From NCBI GenBank assembly GCA_028564925.1, contig CM053026.1, positions 643,353,844 to 643,417,843 of the forward strand: a stretch of 64,000 nt of DNA, in the 5' to 3' direction. Positions within the stretch are counted from its first letter, which is position 1, and each line of letters starts with the position of its first letter. Positions 11,023 to 21,997 of the stretch are shown here, one piece after another. Below the pieces are notes generated by a model that ran no database searches, was not told the origin of the DNA, and saw nothing but the letters and a program-made list of their open reading frames with translations. The position numbers and the translations under genes were made by a program. Origin of the DNA: Lithobates sylvaticus. Lineage: Eukaryota; Chordata; Amphibia; Anura; Ranidae.

Positions 11023-13503
11023 TTAACCACTTGACCACTGAGCACTTAAACACCCTTAATAACCAGACCAATTTTCAGCTTTTGGTGCTCTCACATTTTG
11101 AATGACAATTACTCAGTCATACAACACTGTACCCATATGAAATTTTTGTCACACAAATAGAGCTTTCTTTTTGTGGTATTTAATCACCGTTGGGGTTTTT
11201 ATTTTTTGCGCTATAAAAGAAAAAAGACTGAAAATTCTGTAAAAAAATTAATTTTTCTTCGTTTCTGTTAAAAAATTTAGCAAATTTGTAATTTTTCTTG
11301 ATAAATTTTGGCCACAATTTATACTGCTACATATCTTTGGTAAAAATAAGTACAAATTGGGGTATATTATTTGGTCTTTGTGAAAGTTATAGAGTCCACA
11401 AGCTATGGTGCCAATATTTGAAAATTGATCTCATCTGAAGTACTGACGGCCTCTCTCATTTCTTGAGACCCTAACATGCCAGAAAAGTACAAATACCCCC
11501 CAAATGACCCCTTTTTGGAAAGAAGACATTCCAAGGTATTTATTAAGAGGCATGGTGAGTTTTTTGAAGTTGTCATTTTTTCCCACAATTCTTTGCAAAA
11601 TCAAGATTTTTTTTCTTTTCACAAAATTGTCATATTAGCAGGTTATTTCTTACACAGAGCATATGCATACCACAAATTACACCCCTAAACACATTCTACT
11701 ATTACTCCTGAGTACGGCGATACCACATGTGTGAGACTTTTACACAGCGTGGCCACATACAGAGGCCCAACATGCAAGGAGCCCCATCTGGTGTTCTGGA
11801 GGACCCAGGACAATTCTGACATTTCTCTCTACATGTAAAAATCATCATTTATTCACTAGAAAATTACATAGAACCCCAAAACATTATATATGTTTTTTTA
11901 GCAAAGACCCTAGAGAATACAATGGCGGTCGTTGCAACTTTTTATCTAGCACAGTACTTGCGCAGCAATTTTTTGACCGCGTTTTTTTTTGGGGAAAAAA
12001 ATGTTTTGTGCTTTACAAAAGACAAAACTGTAAATTTAGCCCAATGTTTTTGCATAATGTGAAAGATGAAGTTACGCCGAGTAAATAGATACCTAACATG
12101 TCACCCTTCAAAATTGCACACACTCGTGGAATGGTGCCAAACTTCGCTACTTAAAAATCCCCATAGGTGGCGCTTTAAATTTTTTTACTGGTTACTAGGG
12201 ATGAGTCGAACACCCCCCCCCCCCGTTCGGCTCGCACCAGAACCCGCGAACGGACCTAAAGTCCGTGCGAGCTTTAGAACCCTATTAGTTATAATGGATG
12301 CGAACGTTCCAAATCAAAAGTGCTAATTTTAAAGGCTAATATGCATGTTATTGTCATAAAAAGTGTTTGGGGACCTGGGTCTTGCCCCAGTGGACATGTT
12401 TAAATGCAAATTTTTTTTTAAAAAACGGACGTTTTTTCAGGAGCAGTGATTTTAATAATGCTTAAATTGAAACAATAAAAGTGTAATATTCCTTTAAATT
12501 TCGTACCTGGGGGGTGTCTATAGTATGCATGTAAAGGGGCGCATGTTTCCTGTGCTTAGAACTGTCCCTGCAAAAAGTGTCATTTTTGCAGGAAAGAAAG
12601 CTATTTAAAATCACTCGCGGCTAATGTGAATTGACGGCTCCCGTAACACAGAGAACAGTCATTCATTGAAAGTCATTCATAAAAAAAAAAGTCATTGATA
12701 AAAATAAAAAAAAAAAGCGTGGGGGTCCCCCCAAATTCAATAACCAGGCCCTTCAGGTCTGGGATGGATATTAAGGGGGACCCCAGCCAAAAAAAAAAAA
12801 AAAATGGCGTAGGGTCCCCCTCAAAATCCATACCAGACCCTTGAGGTCTGGGATGGATTTTAAGGGGAACCCCAGCCAAAAAAAATGGCGTGGGGTCCCC
12901 CTCAAAATCCATACCAGACCCTTATCCGAGCACGCAACCTGGCAGGCCGCAGGAAAAGAGGGGGGGACGAGAGCGGCCCCCCCTCCCACCTGAACCGTAC
13001 CAGGCCACATGCCCTCAACATTGGGAGGATGCTTGAAGCACTTTGTCCCCATGTTGATGAGGACAAGGGCCTCTTCCCCACAACCCTGGCCGGTGGTTGT
13101 GGGGGTCTGCGGGCGGGGGGCTTATCGGAATCTGGAAGCCCCCTTTAACAAGGGGACCCCCAGATCCCGGCCCCCCGTGTGTAAATGGTAAGGGGGTACA
13201 AAAGTACCCCTACCATTTCACCAAAAAAGTGTCAAAAATTGTAAAAATGACAGGAGACGGTCTTTGACAATTCCTTTATTAAAATCTTCTTTCTTCTTTC
13301 TTCGTCCTTCGGTTTCTTCATCTTCTCCTTCCGTCATCTTCTTCCATTTTTCTTCTTCCTCCGATCCGCTTCTTCTTGCGCTGGTCTTCTCGTCCTTCTC
13401 GTCCGGCATCTTCTTCCATGGCGTCGGCATCTGTTCTTCTGTCGGGCCGCTCCTCGCAATGGGAGGCTCCCGCTGTGTGAGGCTTTGCTCCGTCTGACAG
13501 GTC

Positions 13504-13510
13504 TTTTATA
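13504..13510 (-). promoter_or_regulatory. TATA box, left arm of palindrome
   Basis: TATAAAA read on the minus strand, about 60 bp from the palindrome centre, pointing outward to the left. It is the mirror of the box at 13624-13630. Promoter activity is inferred from sequence and position only. Confidence 0.45.
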
Positions 13511-13623
13511 ACGGAGGGCACCTGGTGACCCCGCCCCCCTCTGACGTCATGGGGAAAGCCATAGGGAATTCCCCATGACGTCCCCGTGTGTCAGAGGGGG
13601 CGGGGTCACCAGGTGCCCTCCAT

Positions 13624-13630
13624 TATAAAA
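13624..13630 (+). promoter_or_regulatory. TATA box, right arm of palindrome
   Basis: TATAAAA about 60 bp right of the palindrome centre, followed by GACCTGTCAG and, about 90 bases on, an ATG-bearing purine-rich frame. The same arrangement recurs in the second copy near 24932, so it has been conserved between copies. Confidence 0.45.
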
Positions 13631-15480
13631 GACCTGTCAGAGGCAGCGAAGCCTCACACAGCGGGAGCCTCCCATTGCGAGGAGTGGCCCAAGAAGAGAC
13701 ACCGACACTGACGCCGACGCCATGGAAGAAGATGCCGGATGAGAAGGACGAGAAGACCAGCGCAAGAAGAAGTGGATCGGAGGAAGAAGATGATGGAAGA
13801 AGAAGATGGAAGAAGATGCCGGAAGGAGAAGATGAAGAAACCGAAGGATGAAGAAAAGAAGGCCAAAAGAAAGAAGAAAGAAGATTTTAATAAAGGAATT
13901 GTCAAAGACCGCCTCCTGTCATTTTTACAATTTTTGACACTTTTTTGGTGAAATGGTAGGGGTACTTTTGTACCCCCTTACCATTTCACACAGGGGGGGG
14001 CCGGGATCTGGGGGTCCCCTTGTTAAAGGGGGCTTCCAGATTACAATAAGCCCCCCGCCCGCAGACCCCCACAACCACCGGCCAGGGTTGTGGGGAAGAG
14101 GCCCATGTCCTCATCAACATGGGGACAAGGTGCTTTGGGGGTCTCAGACCCCCAAAGCATCCTCCCAATGTTGAGGGCATGTGGCCTGGTACGGTTCAGG
14201 CGGGAGGGGGGGGCGCTCTCGTCCCCCCCTCTTTTCCTGCGGCCTGCCAGGTTGTGTGCTCGGATAAGGGTCTGGTATGGATTTTGAGGGGGACCCCACG
14301 CCATTTTTTTTGGCTGGTGTTCCCCTTAAAATCCATCCCAGACCTCAAGGGTCTGGTATGGATTTTTGAGGGGGACCCTACACCATTTTTTTTTTGGCTG
14401 GGGTCCCCCTTAATATCCATCCCAGACACCTGAAGGGCCTGGTTATTGAATTTGGGGGGACCCCCACGCTTTTTTTTTTTTTTTTTATCAATGAATGACA
14501 GTTCTCTGTGTTACGGGAGCCATCAATTCATTAGCCGCGAGTGCTTTAATATAGCTTTTTTCCTGCAAAAATGACACTTTTTGCAGGGACAGTTCTAAGC
14601 ACAGGAAACCTGCCCCCCTTCACAGGCAACCTATAGACACCCCCCAGATGTGATACTGCAATGCTGTACTAACAGCACGCACACACAAATCCCCAGAAAT
14701 AAAGCACATATTGTCAGCAGTCAGCAGCACACTGACACGCTGACACTGAAACACAATATGCAAGGCCGCCGCCGCGGCCTCTTATACTGTGGGGCGTGTA
14801 CTAAAGCTCCTGAGCTATAATTGGCTACAGGCATCCTGCCTGTAGCCAATTATGGCTCTCCTCGCTCCTCGGCTCTCCTCGCTCCTCGGCTCTCCTATGG
14901 CTCTCCTCGCTGCTGGCGCTGCGACTGGCGCAATGCATTGCGGGCCGCTCGCATTACACAAATTTGATGCGAGCGGCCCAAATAGTTCTGGGCTCGCCGA
15001 ACGGGCGAATGCCGATGTTCGATTCGAACATGGGTTTGAATCGAACACCGGGCCCATCCCTACTGGTTACATGTTTTGAGTTACAGAGGAGGTCTAGGGC
15101 CAAAATTATTGTTCTCGCTATAACGTTCGCATCGATACCTCACATGTGTGGTTTGAACACCGTTTTCATATGTGGGCTCGACTTGCGTTCGCTTCTGCAT
15201 GCAAGCACACGGGGACAGGGGCGATTTAAAAAAAATAAAATTCTATTGTTCCTTTTACTTTATTTATTTTAGTTTGACACTTTTTTCCCCCAAATAATTT
15301 TTTTGATCACTTTTATTCCTATTACAAGGAATGTAAACATCCCTTGTAATATTGTAATAGGAATATGGCATGACAGGTCGTCTTTACAGTGAGATATGGG
15401 GTCAATAAGACCCCACATCTCACCTCTAGGCTGGAAAGCCTGAAATAAAAAAAAACGATCCTGGCTTCGATCGTAGCGAG

Positions 15481-15872
15481 TATTGCATGGTATCGCAGGG
15501 TATCTCAGGGTATCACAGAATATCGCAGGGTATCGCAGAGTATTGCAGGGTATTGCAGGGTATCGCAGGGTATTGCAGGGTATCGCATGGTATCTCAGGG
15601 TATTGCAGAGTATTGCAGGGTATTGCAGGGTATCGCAGAATATCGCAGGATATGGCAGGTTATGGCAGAGTATTGCAGAGTATTGTTGGGTATTGCAGAG
15701 TATTGCTGGGTATTGCAGAGTATTGCAGGGTATTGCAAAGTATTGTTGGGTATTGCAGATTATTGTTGGGTATTGCAGAGTATTGTTGGGTACTGCTGGG
15801 TATTGTTGGGTATTGTTGGGTACTGCTGGGTATTGTTGGGTACTGCTGAGTATTGCAGAGTACTGCTGGGTA
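15481..15872. repeat. 10-bp minisatellite in copy A
   Basis: About 39 consecutive 10-bp units, TATTGCAGGG with variants TATCGCAGGG, TATTGCAGAG and TATTGTTGGG. It lies at the same place in the element as the 19-bp array of copy B (18935-20210), whose unit reads on the other strand as two similar 10-mers minus one base. The open frames through it are repeat artefacts. Confidence 0.95.
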
Positions 15873-15878
15873 TCCATC

Positions 15879-15969
15879 CATCCATGCTCAGCCATCCCTC
15901 CATACCCTGAAATAGCTGCAGGCTATTGCTGTGTATTGCAGGGTATGGAGGGATGGCTGAGCATGGATG
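15879..15969. repeat. Hairpin, 31-bp arms
   Basis: Left arm 15879-15909 (CATCCATGCTCAGCC to CATACCCTG) and right arm 15939-15969 are exact inverted complements, separated by 29 bases. It abuts the minisatellite. Confidence 0.9.
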
Positions 15970-16320
15970 AATGGATCGGTGGTGACTGCAGAGCAGCGCC
16001 CACGGCACGCCCACGGCACTGCTGCCACCGATCCCTCCCCCTCTCCTCTCACACTGTACCGATCGGTACAGAGAGAGGAGAGAGGAACCGGCGTCATAAA
16101 ATGACGTCGGTTTGCTTACATGTGATCACTCCGTCATTTGACGGAGCGATCACGTGGTAAACGGCCGCAATGAGCTGGCAATCAAGGATGTTCTCGAGTG
16201 CGTGCCCCAGGGGGCGCGCAAGAGGGGAATTCTGGGAGGCCGTTAATTAACGGCCTCTCAGAGTTAAGCAACCGCCCTGTAGCCGTTTTTTCGGCTATGG
16301 GCCGGTTGTTAACTGGTTAA

Positions 16321-17640
16321 ACACAAATTTTCCAGAAAAAATATAATAAAATTAATTTTAGCGCAAAACCACACAATATAATACCCATTTTTGGTTAAAA
16401 TATAAAAGATGAGGTTGCATCGAGTAAATAGATACCTAACATTTCATGTCTTAAAATTGAACGTGGCCGCAAAACTGCTAAACGCTATGATGCCCAAAAA
16501 TCACAAGCCATTACAGCTTATCAATTTAGAATTAACTAGGAGCTCTAGAATTATTGTTCTCACTCTGACATTTCTGGTGATATGTTACATGTGTGATGCG
16601 ACCGTGGTTTACATACACGTGCGCACCCTGGGCTTGCGTTTGCGCAGGTATATGGGGCAACGGAGGTTTTGTAAATTTTTTCTTTTACATTTTAATATAT
16701 TTTATTATAATTTTATTAATTATTTTTACTTTTTTCTTTTATTTTTAAGGGATTGCTATCACAAGCGGCTAATAAACCCCTATGTGATAGCATTGGGTGG
16801 GTGACAGGTACTCTTTAAGGAGACATTAGGGGTCTAATGCGGCGTACACACGGTCGGAATTTCCGATGGAAACAGTCCGATGGGAGCTTTTCATCCGATT
16901 TTCCGACCGTGTGTATGCCCAACGGTCTTTTTCTGTCGGAATTTCCGACGGACTTTGAATTGAGAACCTGTTCTCAATTTTTCCGACGGAAAACCTTTCT
17001 ATCGGATTTTCCGATCGTGTGTATGCAATTCCGACACGCGAAATTCCGACGCATGCTCGGAAACAATTCGACGCATGCTCAAAAGCATTAAACTTCCCTT
17101 TTATAGTGCTGTCGAACGCATTTTATGCCGCTGTGTTATTGACCGTCAGAATTTGGTGTGATCGTGTGTAGGCAACACAGCTTGAGCGGAATTCCGTCGG
17201 AATTCCGTCGGAAAAACCGTCAGAGTTTTTTCCGACGAGAATTCCGATCGTGTGTACGCGGCATAATAGATCCCAATGTCTCCTCTGCCCTTCACACCAT
17301 CTAACCAAGCACAGATTGGTTGGTTAGATGTGTCTCCTGGCTGTACCAGCCTGGAAAGTGTGCATATGAAACCGGGAGTAACAACACTTCTGGTTTCATT
17401 GTTTGCATGTGAGATCGAGGCATGGATTTGCTCCCTCTCACTGCAATGTCTCTCCCACACTGAAGGATGTGTTCCTGGGTGCCGGTAAGCATAGGAAAGC
17501 CCGAAAACCATGAGAGGAGGGGGGCCACCGGCGGGAGGGGCTTTGAAGCCGGTCTCTGGCTGAACAAAACCCACACAGCTTGTGTTTAATGGTTCACTCT
17601 TTGGACATAAACAGTATGCCCAAAGAGCTGAACTGGTTAA
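16321..17640 (+). mobile_element. TTAA-family fragment with nested MITE
   Basis: Starts directly after copy A. It repeats interior blocks of that element (GAGTAAATAGATACCTAACAT, then TATTGTTCTC and ACATGTGTG) and ends GCTGAACTGGTTAA with TTAA at 17637-17640. No clear left end is present, so it looks like a truncated relative. A Harbinger MITE (16838-17263) is inserted in it. No coding region. Confidence 0.55.
16838..17263. mobile_element. Harbinger MITE, copy 1
   Basis: Ends TGCGGCGTACACACGGTCGG and GTGTGTACGCGGCA are inverted, and TAA is duplicated at 16835-16837 and 17264-17266. The interior is full of TTTCCGACGGAAA-type palindromes. TWA target duplications and this end sequence mark PIF/Harbinger; the end closely resembles that of the coding element at 26765-38122 (TGCCGCGTACACACG). 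Confidence 0.9.
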
Positions 17641-17929
17641 ATTGCAGCTTACCAATTATTAGATGTGTTGTCCCTCACTAATTTTTTTTTCTCTTTGGCT
17701 TTGTGTCCTCTGTTTTCACCTAACAATCTGGCCAGTAACACACCTCCTCTATTAGCGAGACGTAACTCGAGAGGAATGAGAAAAGGAGGCACAGCAGACA
17801 GCAGCATTGTCAGTCTGGGGGGATGGTAGTGTTCAAGGGTGACTCCACTTTCATGGGGGAAAAAATAGCAAATAAAGAAAAAATAATATAGTGTGTACAA
17901 TTGCAAAACAAGTCATATTGTAATTGAAT

Positions 17930-18415
17930 ATTATTAAAAATGATCTTTCGTTTTCAATCTGCATCCGCTGTAATTTTCTATAAATGCAATGCAATATGGC
18001 TACCTGGAGGTATTCTGTACACAGAATGTGTACTGATCACTCCCCAGAAACATAATTTCCTGCTTGTGTGATTGGTTCACCAATTTACCCAGAAGTCTGC
18101 CTAAGATACAAGTCAGATTTTGGGCATCCCCTGCAACAAAAAAAATTATTTTTGGTGAGATATTTCCAACAGGAACATGTCTAAAGGGATGCAGGCCCAG
18201 CAGATTTCCTAATTAGTGCCCTGTAGGTGCCACAGCTGACTGATAATTATGAAACCACTCCCATTATGCACGGAGGCACAGTCAAACACACATGGATCTC
18301 TTCAGAATAACAAAAGGTAGGAATCTGCATCATAGTTTGTTATAATCCGTGTAATGTACATAGATGACCCAGAGGGGATTGTTTTTTTTCTCAACAAAAG
18401 TGGAGTTAAATGTTT
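17930..18415 (+). repeat. Dispersed repeat R, copy 1
   Basis: About 480 bp shared with 44138-44590 and in part with 43196-43330. Shared blocks include GCTGTAATTTT, GTGTACACAGTTTGTGTAC (here TTCTGTACACAGAATGTGTAC), CCCCAGAAA, ATTTTTGGTGAGATA, CTAAAGGGATGCAG, and CAAAAGTGGAGTTA at the right end. Class unknown. Confidence 0.7.
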
Positions 18416-18934
18416 AAGCAGATTTAGATAACAAATTGAACCCAAGCTACAGCTCACACTTTATAATCATATTTGCTTTTGGGTATAATGCTGCTTTAAA
18501 TAGAGGCCAGTTTTGCCCCTACCTATGCTAACATACTGTATATATGGGTTGGTTGGAGGAGCATCACATTTTTGGAGAGCTCAAACCTTTAAGATCCAAC
18601 ATCACATTTCTTCCCAGATATGTAAACAATCTTATTTTAACCAGTTAATAACCGGCCCATAGCCGAATGACGGCTACAGGGTGGTTTGTTAACGTGTACA
18701 TTAACGTCCTCCCAGAATTCAGCTCTAGCGCTCCCCCTGGGGAGGACCCAGCGCATCACGGATCACGGTGATCACATGTAAACAAACCGGCGTGATTTCC
18801 GGTTCCTCCCTCCCCTCTCCGTCCAGTGTGAGTGGAGAGGGGGAGAGATCGGTGGCAGCAGCGCTGTGGGCTGCATGTGTAGTGCCCACAGCCTGCTTAG
18901 TGAGAGATCCATCCATCCCTGCTCACCAATCCCA

Positions 18935-20210
18935 GCCATACTCTGCATGCTCTGCATACCAGTCCATACTCTGCATACCCGTCCATACTCTGCATACCCG
19001 TCCATACTCTGCTTACCCAGCCATGCTCTGCATACCCGTTCATACTTTGCTTACCCGTCCATACTCTGCATGCTCTGCATACCCGCCATACTCTGCATGC
19101 TCTGCATACTCCGCATACCCGTCCATACTCTGCATACCCATCCATACTCTGCATACCCGTCCATACTCTGCATGCTCTGCATACCCATCCATACTCTGCA
19201 TGCTCTGCATACCCGTCCATACTCTGCATACCTGTCCATACTCTCCATGCTCTGCATACCCGTCCATACTCTGCATACCCGTCCATGCTCTGCATACCCA
19301 TCCATGCTCTGCATACCCGTCCATACTCTGCATGCTCTGCATACCTGTTCATACTCTGCATACCCAGCCATACTCTGCATACCCGCCCATACTCTGCATA
19401 CCCGTCCATACTCTGCATACCCAGCCATACTCTGCATACCCAGCCATACTCTGCATGCTCTGCATACCCGTCCATACTCTGCATACCCAGCCATACTCTG
19501 CATGCTCTGCATACCCAGCCATACTCTGCATACCCGCCCATACTCTGTATACTCGTCCATGCTCTGCATACCCGTCCATACTCTGCATACCCATCCATAC
19601 TCTGCATACCCAGCCATACTCTGTATGCTCTGCATACCCGTCCATACTCTGCATACCCGTCCATACTCTGCATACCCGTCCATACTCTGCATACCCATCC
19701 ATACTCTGCATACCCGTCCATACTCTGCATGCTCTGCATACCTGTCCACACTCTGCATACCCAGCCATACTCTGCATACCCGCCCATACTCTGCATACCC
19801 GTCCATACTCTGCATACCCAGCCATACTCTGCATGCTCTGCATACCCGTCCATACTCTGCATACCCAGCCATACTCTGCATGCTCTGCATACCCAGCCAT
19901 ACTCTGCATACCCAGCCATACTCTGCATACCCGTCCATACTCTGCATACCCGTCCATACTCTGTATGCTCTGCATACCCGTTCATACTCTGCATTCCCAT
20001 CCATACTCTGCATACCCAGCCATACTCTGCATGCTCTGCATACCCATCCATACTCTGCATACCCAGCCATACTCTGCATACCCAGCCATACCCAGCCATA
20101 CTGAATCGTACTCAGTCATACCCAGCCATACCCAGCCATACTCAGCCATACCCAGCCATACTGAATCGTACTCAGTCATATCCAGCCATACTCAGCCGTA
20201 CCCAACCATC
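18935..20210. repeat. 19-bp minisatellite in copy B
   Basis: Some sixty units of CCATACTCTGCATACCCGT, with AGC and ATC variants of the last bases and frequent 9-bp insertions (CATGCTCTG). It decays towards 20100-20210 into CATACTCAGCCGTACCCA-type units. Since 19 is not a multiple of three and the unit has no stop, every frame cycles through a 19-residue peptide and stays open for hundreds of codons on both strands; none of these is a real gene. Confidence 0.95.
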
Positions 20211-20752
20211 GAATCTATACCCATCCATACTCAGCCGTACCCATCCATACTCAGCCGTACCCGGCCATACTCATTCATGCTCAGCCAGCCCCATCCACCA
20301 CTCATCCATCCCCATTTATGCTCATCCATGTCACATCCATGCCACTACAGTGCACTACAGTGCACAAAAGTGTAATAGGTAGTCAAATTAGATTTGAAAC
20401 TTATGTCCCTAGAACACCTGATGGCGCTCCCTGCATGTTGGTCCTCTGTATGTGGCCATGCTGTGGTATGTGGTATCGCCGTACTCAGGAGGAGTAGGAG
20501 AATCTATTTTGGGGTGTAATTCTTGCCATGTACATGTTATGTGTTTGAAATATTGTGTTAATGGACAACATTGTGTAAAAAAAAAAAAGTGTGGTTTCAT
20601 TTTCTTTACACATTTTCCAAAAACTGACATGTTCAAAAGACTCGATATGCCTCATAGATTATACATTGGGTTATTTTCTTTCCAAAATGAAGTCATTTTT
20701 GGGGCGTTTCCATTGTCCTGGTTCTGGTTCTCCAGGGCCTTCAAAAGTGTAA

Positions 20753-21163
20753 TGCGGCGTACACATGGTTGGAATTTCCGATGGAAACAGTCCGATGGGA
20801 GCTTTTCAACGGATTTTCCGACCGTGTGTATGCCCATCGGTATTTTTCTGTCGGAATTTCCGATGGACTTTGGATTGAGAACCTGTTCTCAATTTTTCCG
20901 ACGGAAAACCTTTCTATCGGATTTTCCGATCGTGTGTATGCAATTCCGACGCATGCTCGGAAACAATTCGACGCATGCTCGGAAGCATTAAACTTCCCTT
21001 CTATAGTGCTGTCGAACGTGTTTTATGCCGCTGTGTTACAAACCGTCGGAATTTGGTGTGACCGTGTGTAGGCAAGACAGTTTGAGCGAAATTCCGTCGG
21101 AATGCCGATGGGAAAACCATCAGAGCTTTTTCCGACGAGAATTCCGACCGTGTGTACGCGGCA
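20753..21163. mobile_element. Harbinger MITE, copy 2, nested in copy B
   Basis: Nearly the same sequence as the MITE at 16838-17263, with ends TGCGGCGTACACATGG and GTGTGTACGCGGCA. Flanked by TAA (20750-20752) and TTA (21164-21166), a slightly decayed TWA duplication. It interrupts the copy B phrase AAAAGTGTAATAGGTAGTC, which is intact elsewhere near 20370, so the insertion is younger than copy B. Confidence 0.85.
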
Positions 21164-21997
21164 TTAGAGGTAGTCAAGAAATGATATGTGTAATTTATGC
21201 TCTAAGAATGCCTGATGGCACTCCCTGCATGTTGGGCCTCTGTATGTGGCCACGCTGTGTAAAAGTCTCACACATATGGCATCACCATACTCAGGAGGAG
21301 GAGTAGAATGTGTTTTGGGGTGTAATTTGTGCTATGCATATGCTGTGTGTGAGAAATAACCTGCTAATATAACAATTTTGGGAAAAAAAAAAAAAAAAGA
21401 AAAAAATCTTGATTTTGCAAAGAATTGTGGGAAAAAATTACAACTTCAAAAAACTCACCATGCATCTTACTAAATACATTGGAATGTCTACTTTCCAAAA
21501 AGGGGTCATTTGGGGGTTATTTGTACTTTCCTGGCTTGTTAGGGTCTTAAGAAATGAGATAGACCGTCAGTACTTCAGGTGTGATCAATTTTCAGAGATT
21601 GGCACCATAGCTTGTGGACTCTATAACTTTCACAAAGACCAAATAATATACACCGATTTGGGTTATTTTTACCAAAGATATGTAGGGGTATACATTTTGG
21701 CCAAAATATATGAAGAAAAATTACTAATTTGCAAAATGTTATAACACAATCAAAGAAAAATGCATTTTTTTACAGAATTTTTTGTCTTTTTTTCCTTTAT
21801 AGCGCAAAAAAAAAAAACAGCAGTGAATAAATACCACCAAAAGAAAGCTCTATTTGTGTGAAAAAAAGGACAAAAATTTCAAATAGGTACAGTGTTGTAT
21901 GACTGAGTAATTTGTCATTCAAAATGTGAGAGCACCGAAAGCTGAAAATTGGTCTGGTTATTAAGGGGGTTTAAGTGCCCAGTGGTCAAGTGGTTAA

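Larger units (their letters stand above)
12508..14652. repeat. 2.1-kb palindrome with divergent transcription-unit signals
   Basis: Two arms of about 1.05 kb meet near 13565 around GGGAATTCCCC. Each arm carries the same series reading outward from the centre: TATAAAA, a GC-rich leader, an ATG followed by a purine-rich (GAAGAAGAT) stretch encoding Lys/Glu/Arg-rich peptide, AATAAA (13889-13894 on the plus strand; 13275-13280 read on the minus strand), then blocks with TGGTGAAATGGTAGGGGTAC, GTTGATGAGGACA and GGACCCCACGCCATTTTTT. The arms differ mainly in the length of the GAA-rich tract and by scattered substitutions. I doubt the peptides are functional. Confidence 0.85.
12196..15062. mobile_element. 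Palindromic hAT-type element, copy 1
   Basis: A non-autonomous element bounded by TAGGGATGAG and CATCCCTA and flanked by a perfect 8-bp target duplication, CTGGTTAC, at 12188-12195 and 15063-15070. The 8-bp duplication and TAGGG ends identify it as hAT-type. The left end has GTTCGGCTCGCACC-type sequence; the right end has the palindrome-rich GTTCGATTCGAACATG. The bulk is a 2.1-kb palindrome (12508-14652). Related copies: 24198-26281, 59194-59582 (389 bp, nearly minimal) and a fragment at 41420-41693. Confidence 0.85.
11023..16320 (+). mobile_element. TTAA-bounded element, copy A (with nested hAT)
   Basis: Begins TTAACCACTTGACCACTG and ends GGCCGGTTGTTAACTGGTTAA, with TTAA at 11023-11026 and 16317-16320. 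The left 800 bp (phrases such as CACAAATAGAGCTTTC and GACCCCTTTTTGGAAAG) match the reverse copy B at 18637-21997. From about 11815 the interior resembles another subfamily also seen at 10840-11020 and 62750-63990, so this copy may be a mosaic. It is split by a 2.87-kb hAT-type insertion (12196-15062) and holds a minisatellite (15481-15872). Hairpins near the right end include CTCCGTCATTTGACGGAG. It has no coding capacity. Confidence 0.75.
18637..21997 (-). mobile_element. TTAA-bounded element, copy B (reverse)
   Basis: Same family as copy A in the opposite orientation. The plus-strand left limit is TTAACCAGTTAATAACCGGCCC (TTAA 18637-18640), the counterpart of copy A's right end; the right limit is GTCAAGTGGTTAA (TTAA 21994-21997). 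It contains a long 19-bp minisatellite (18935-20210) and a nested Harbinger MITE (20753-21163). Because it has both its own ends, it is an independent insertion, not one arm of a giant fold-back with copy A. Confidence 0.8.

Noticed and set aside
12673-13052. Short minus-strand frames with repeated TPFFLAG-type segments
   Set aside because: They come from imperfect repeats of GGACCCCACGCCATTTTT in the palindrome arm and are not conserved as a frame in the second copy.
13588-13951. Lys/Glu-rich peptides of the palindrome as real proteins
   Set aside because: The frame is dominated by GAA-type triplet repeats, differs between arms and copies, and has no domain. Only the TATA and AATAAA pattern is noted as interesting.
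15483-16160. Open frames of 100-225 codons
   Set aside because: Products of the 10-bp minisatellite, open in several frames on both strands.
18768-20382. Long open frames, up to 535 codons, on both strands
   Set aside because: They are produced by a stop-free 19-bp minisatellite that is open in every frame; no domain is present.
11023-21997. A single 11-kb fold-back transposon with 800-bp inverted arms
   Set aside because: The inverted arms are the left parts of copies A and B of one family. Each copy has its own opposite end (16320 and 18637) with TTAA, so they are two independent insertions.
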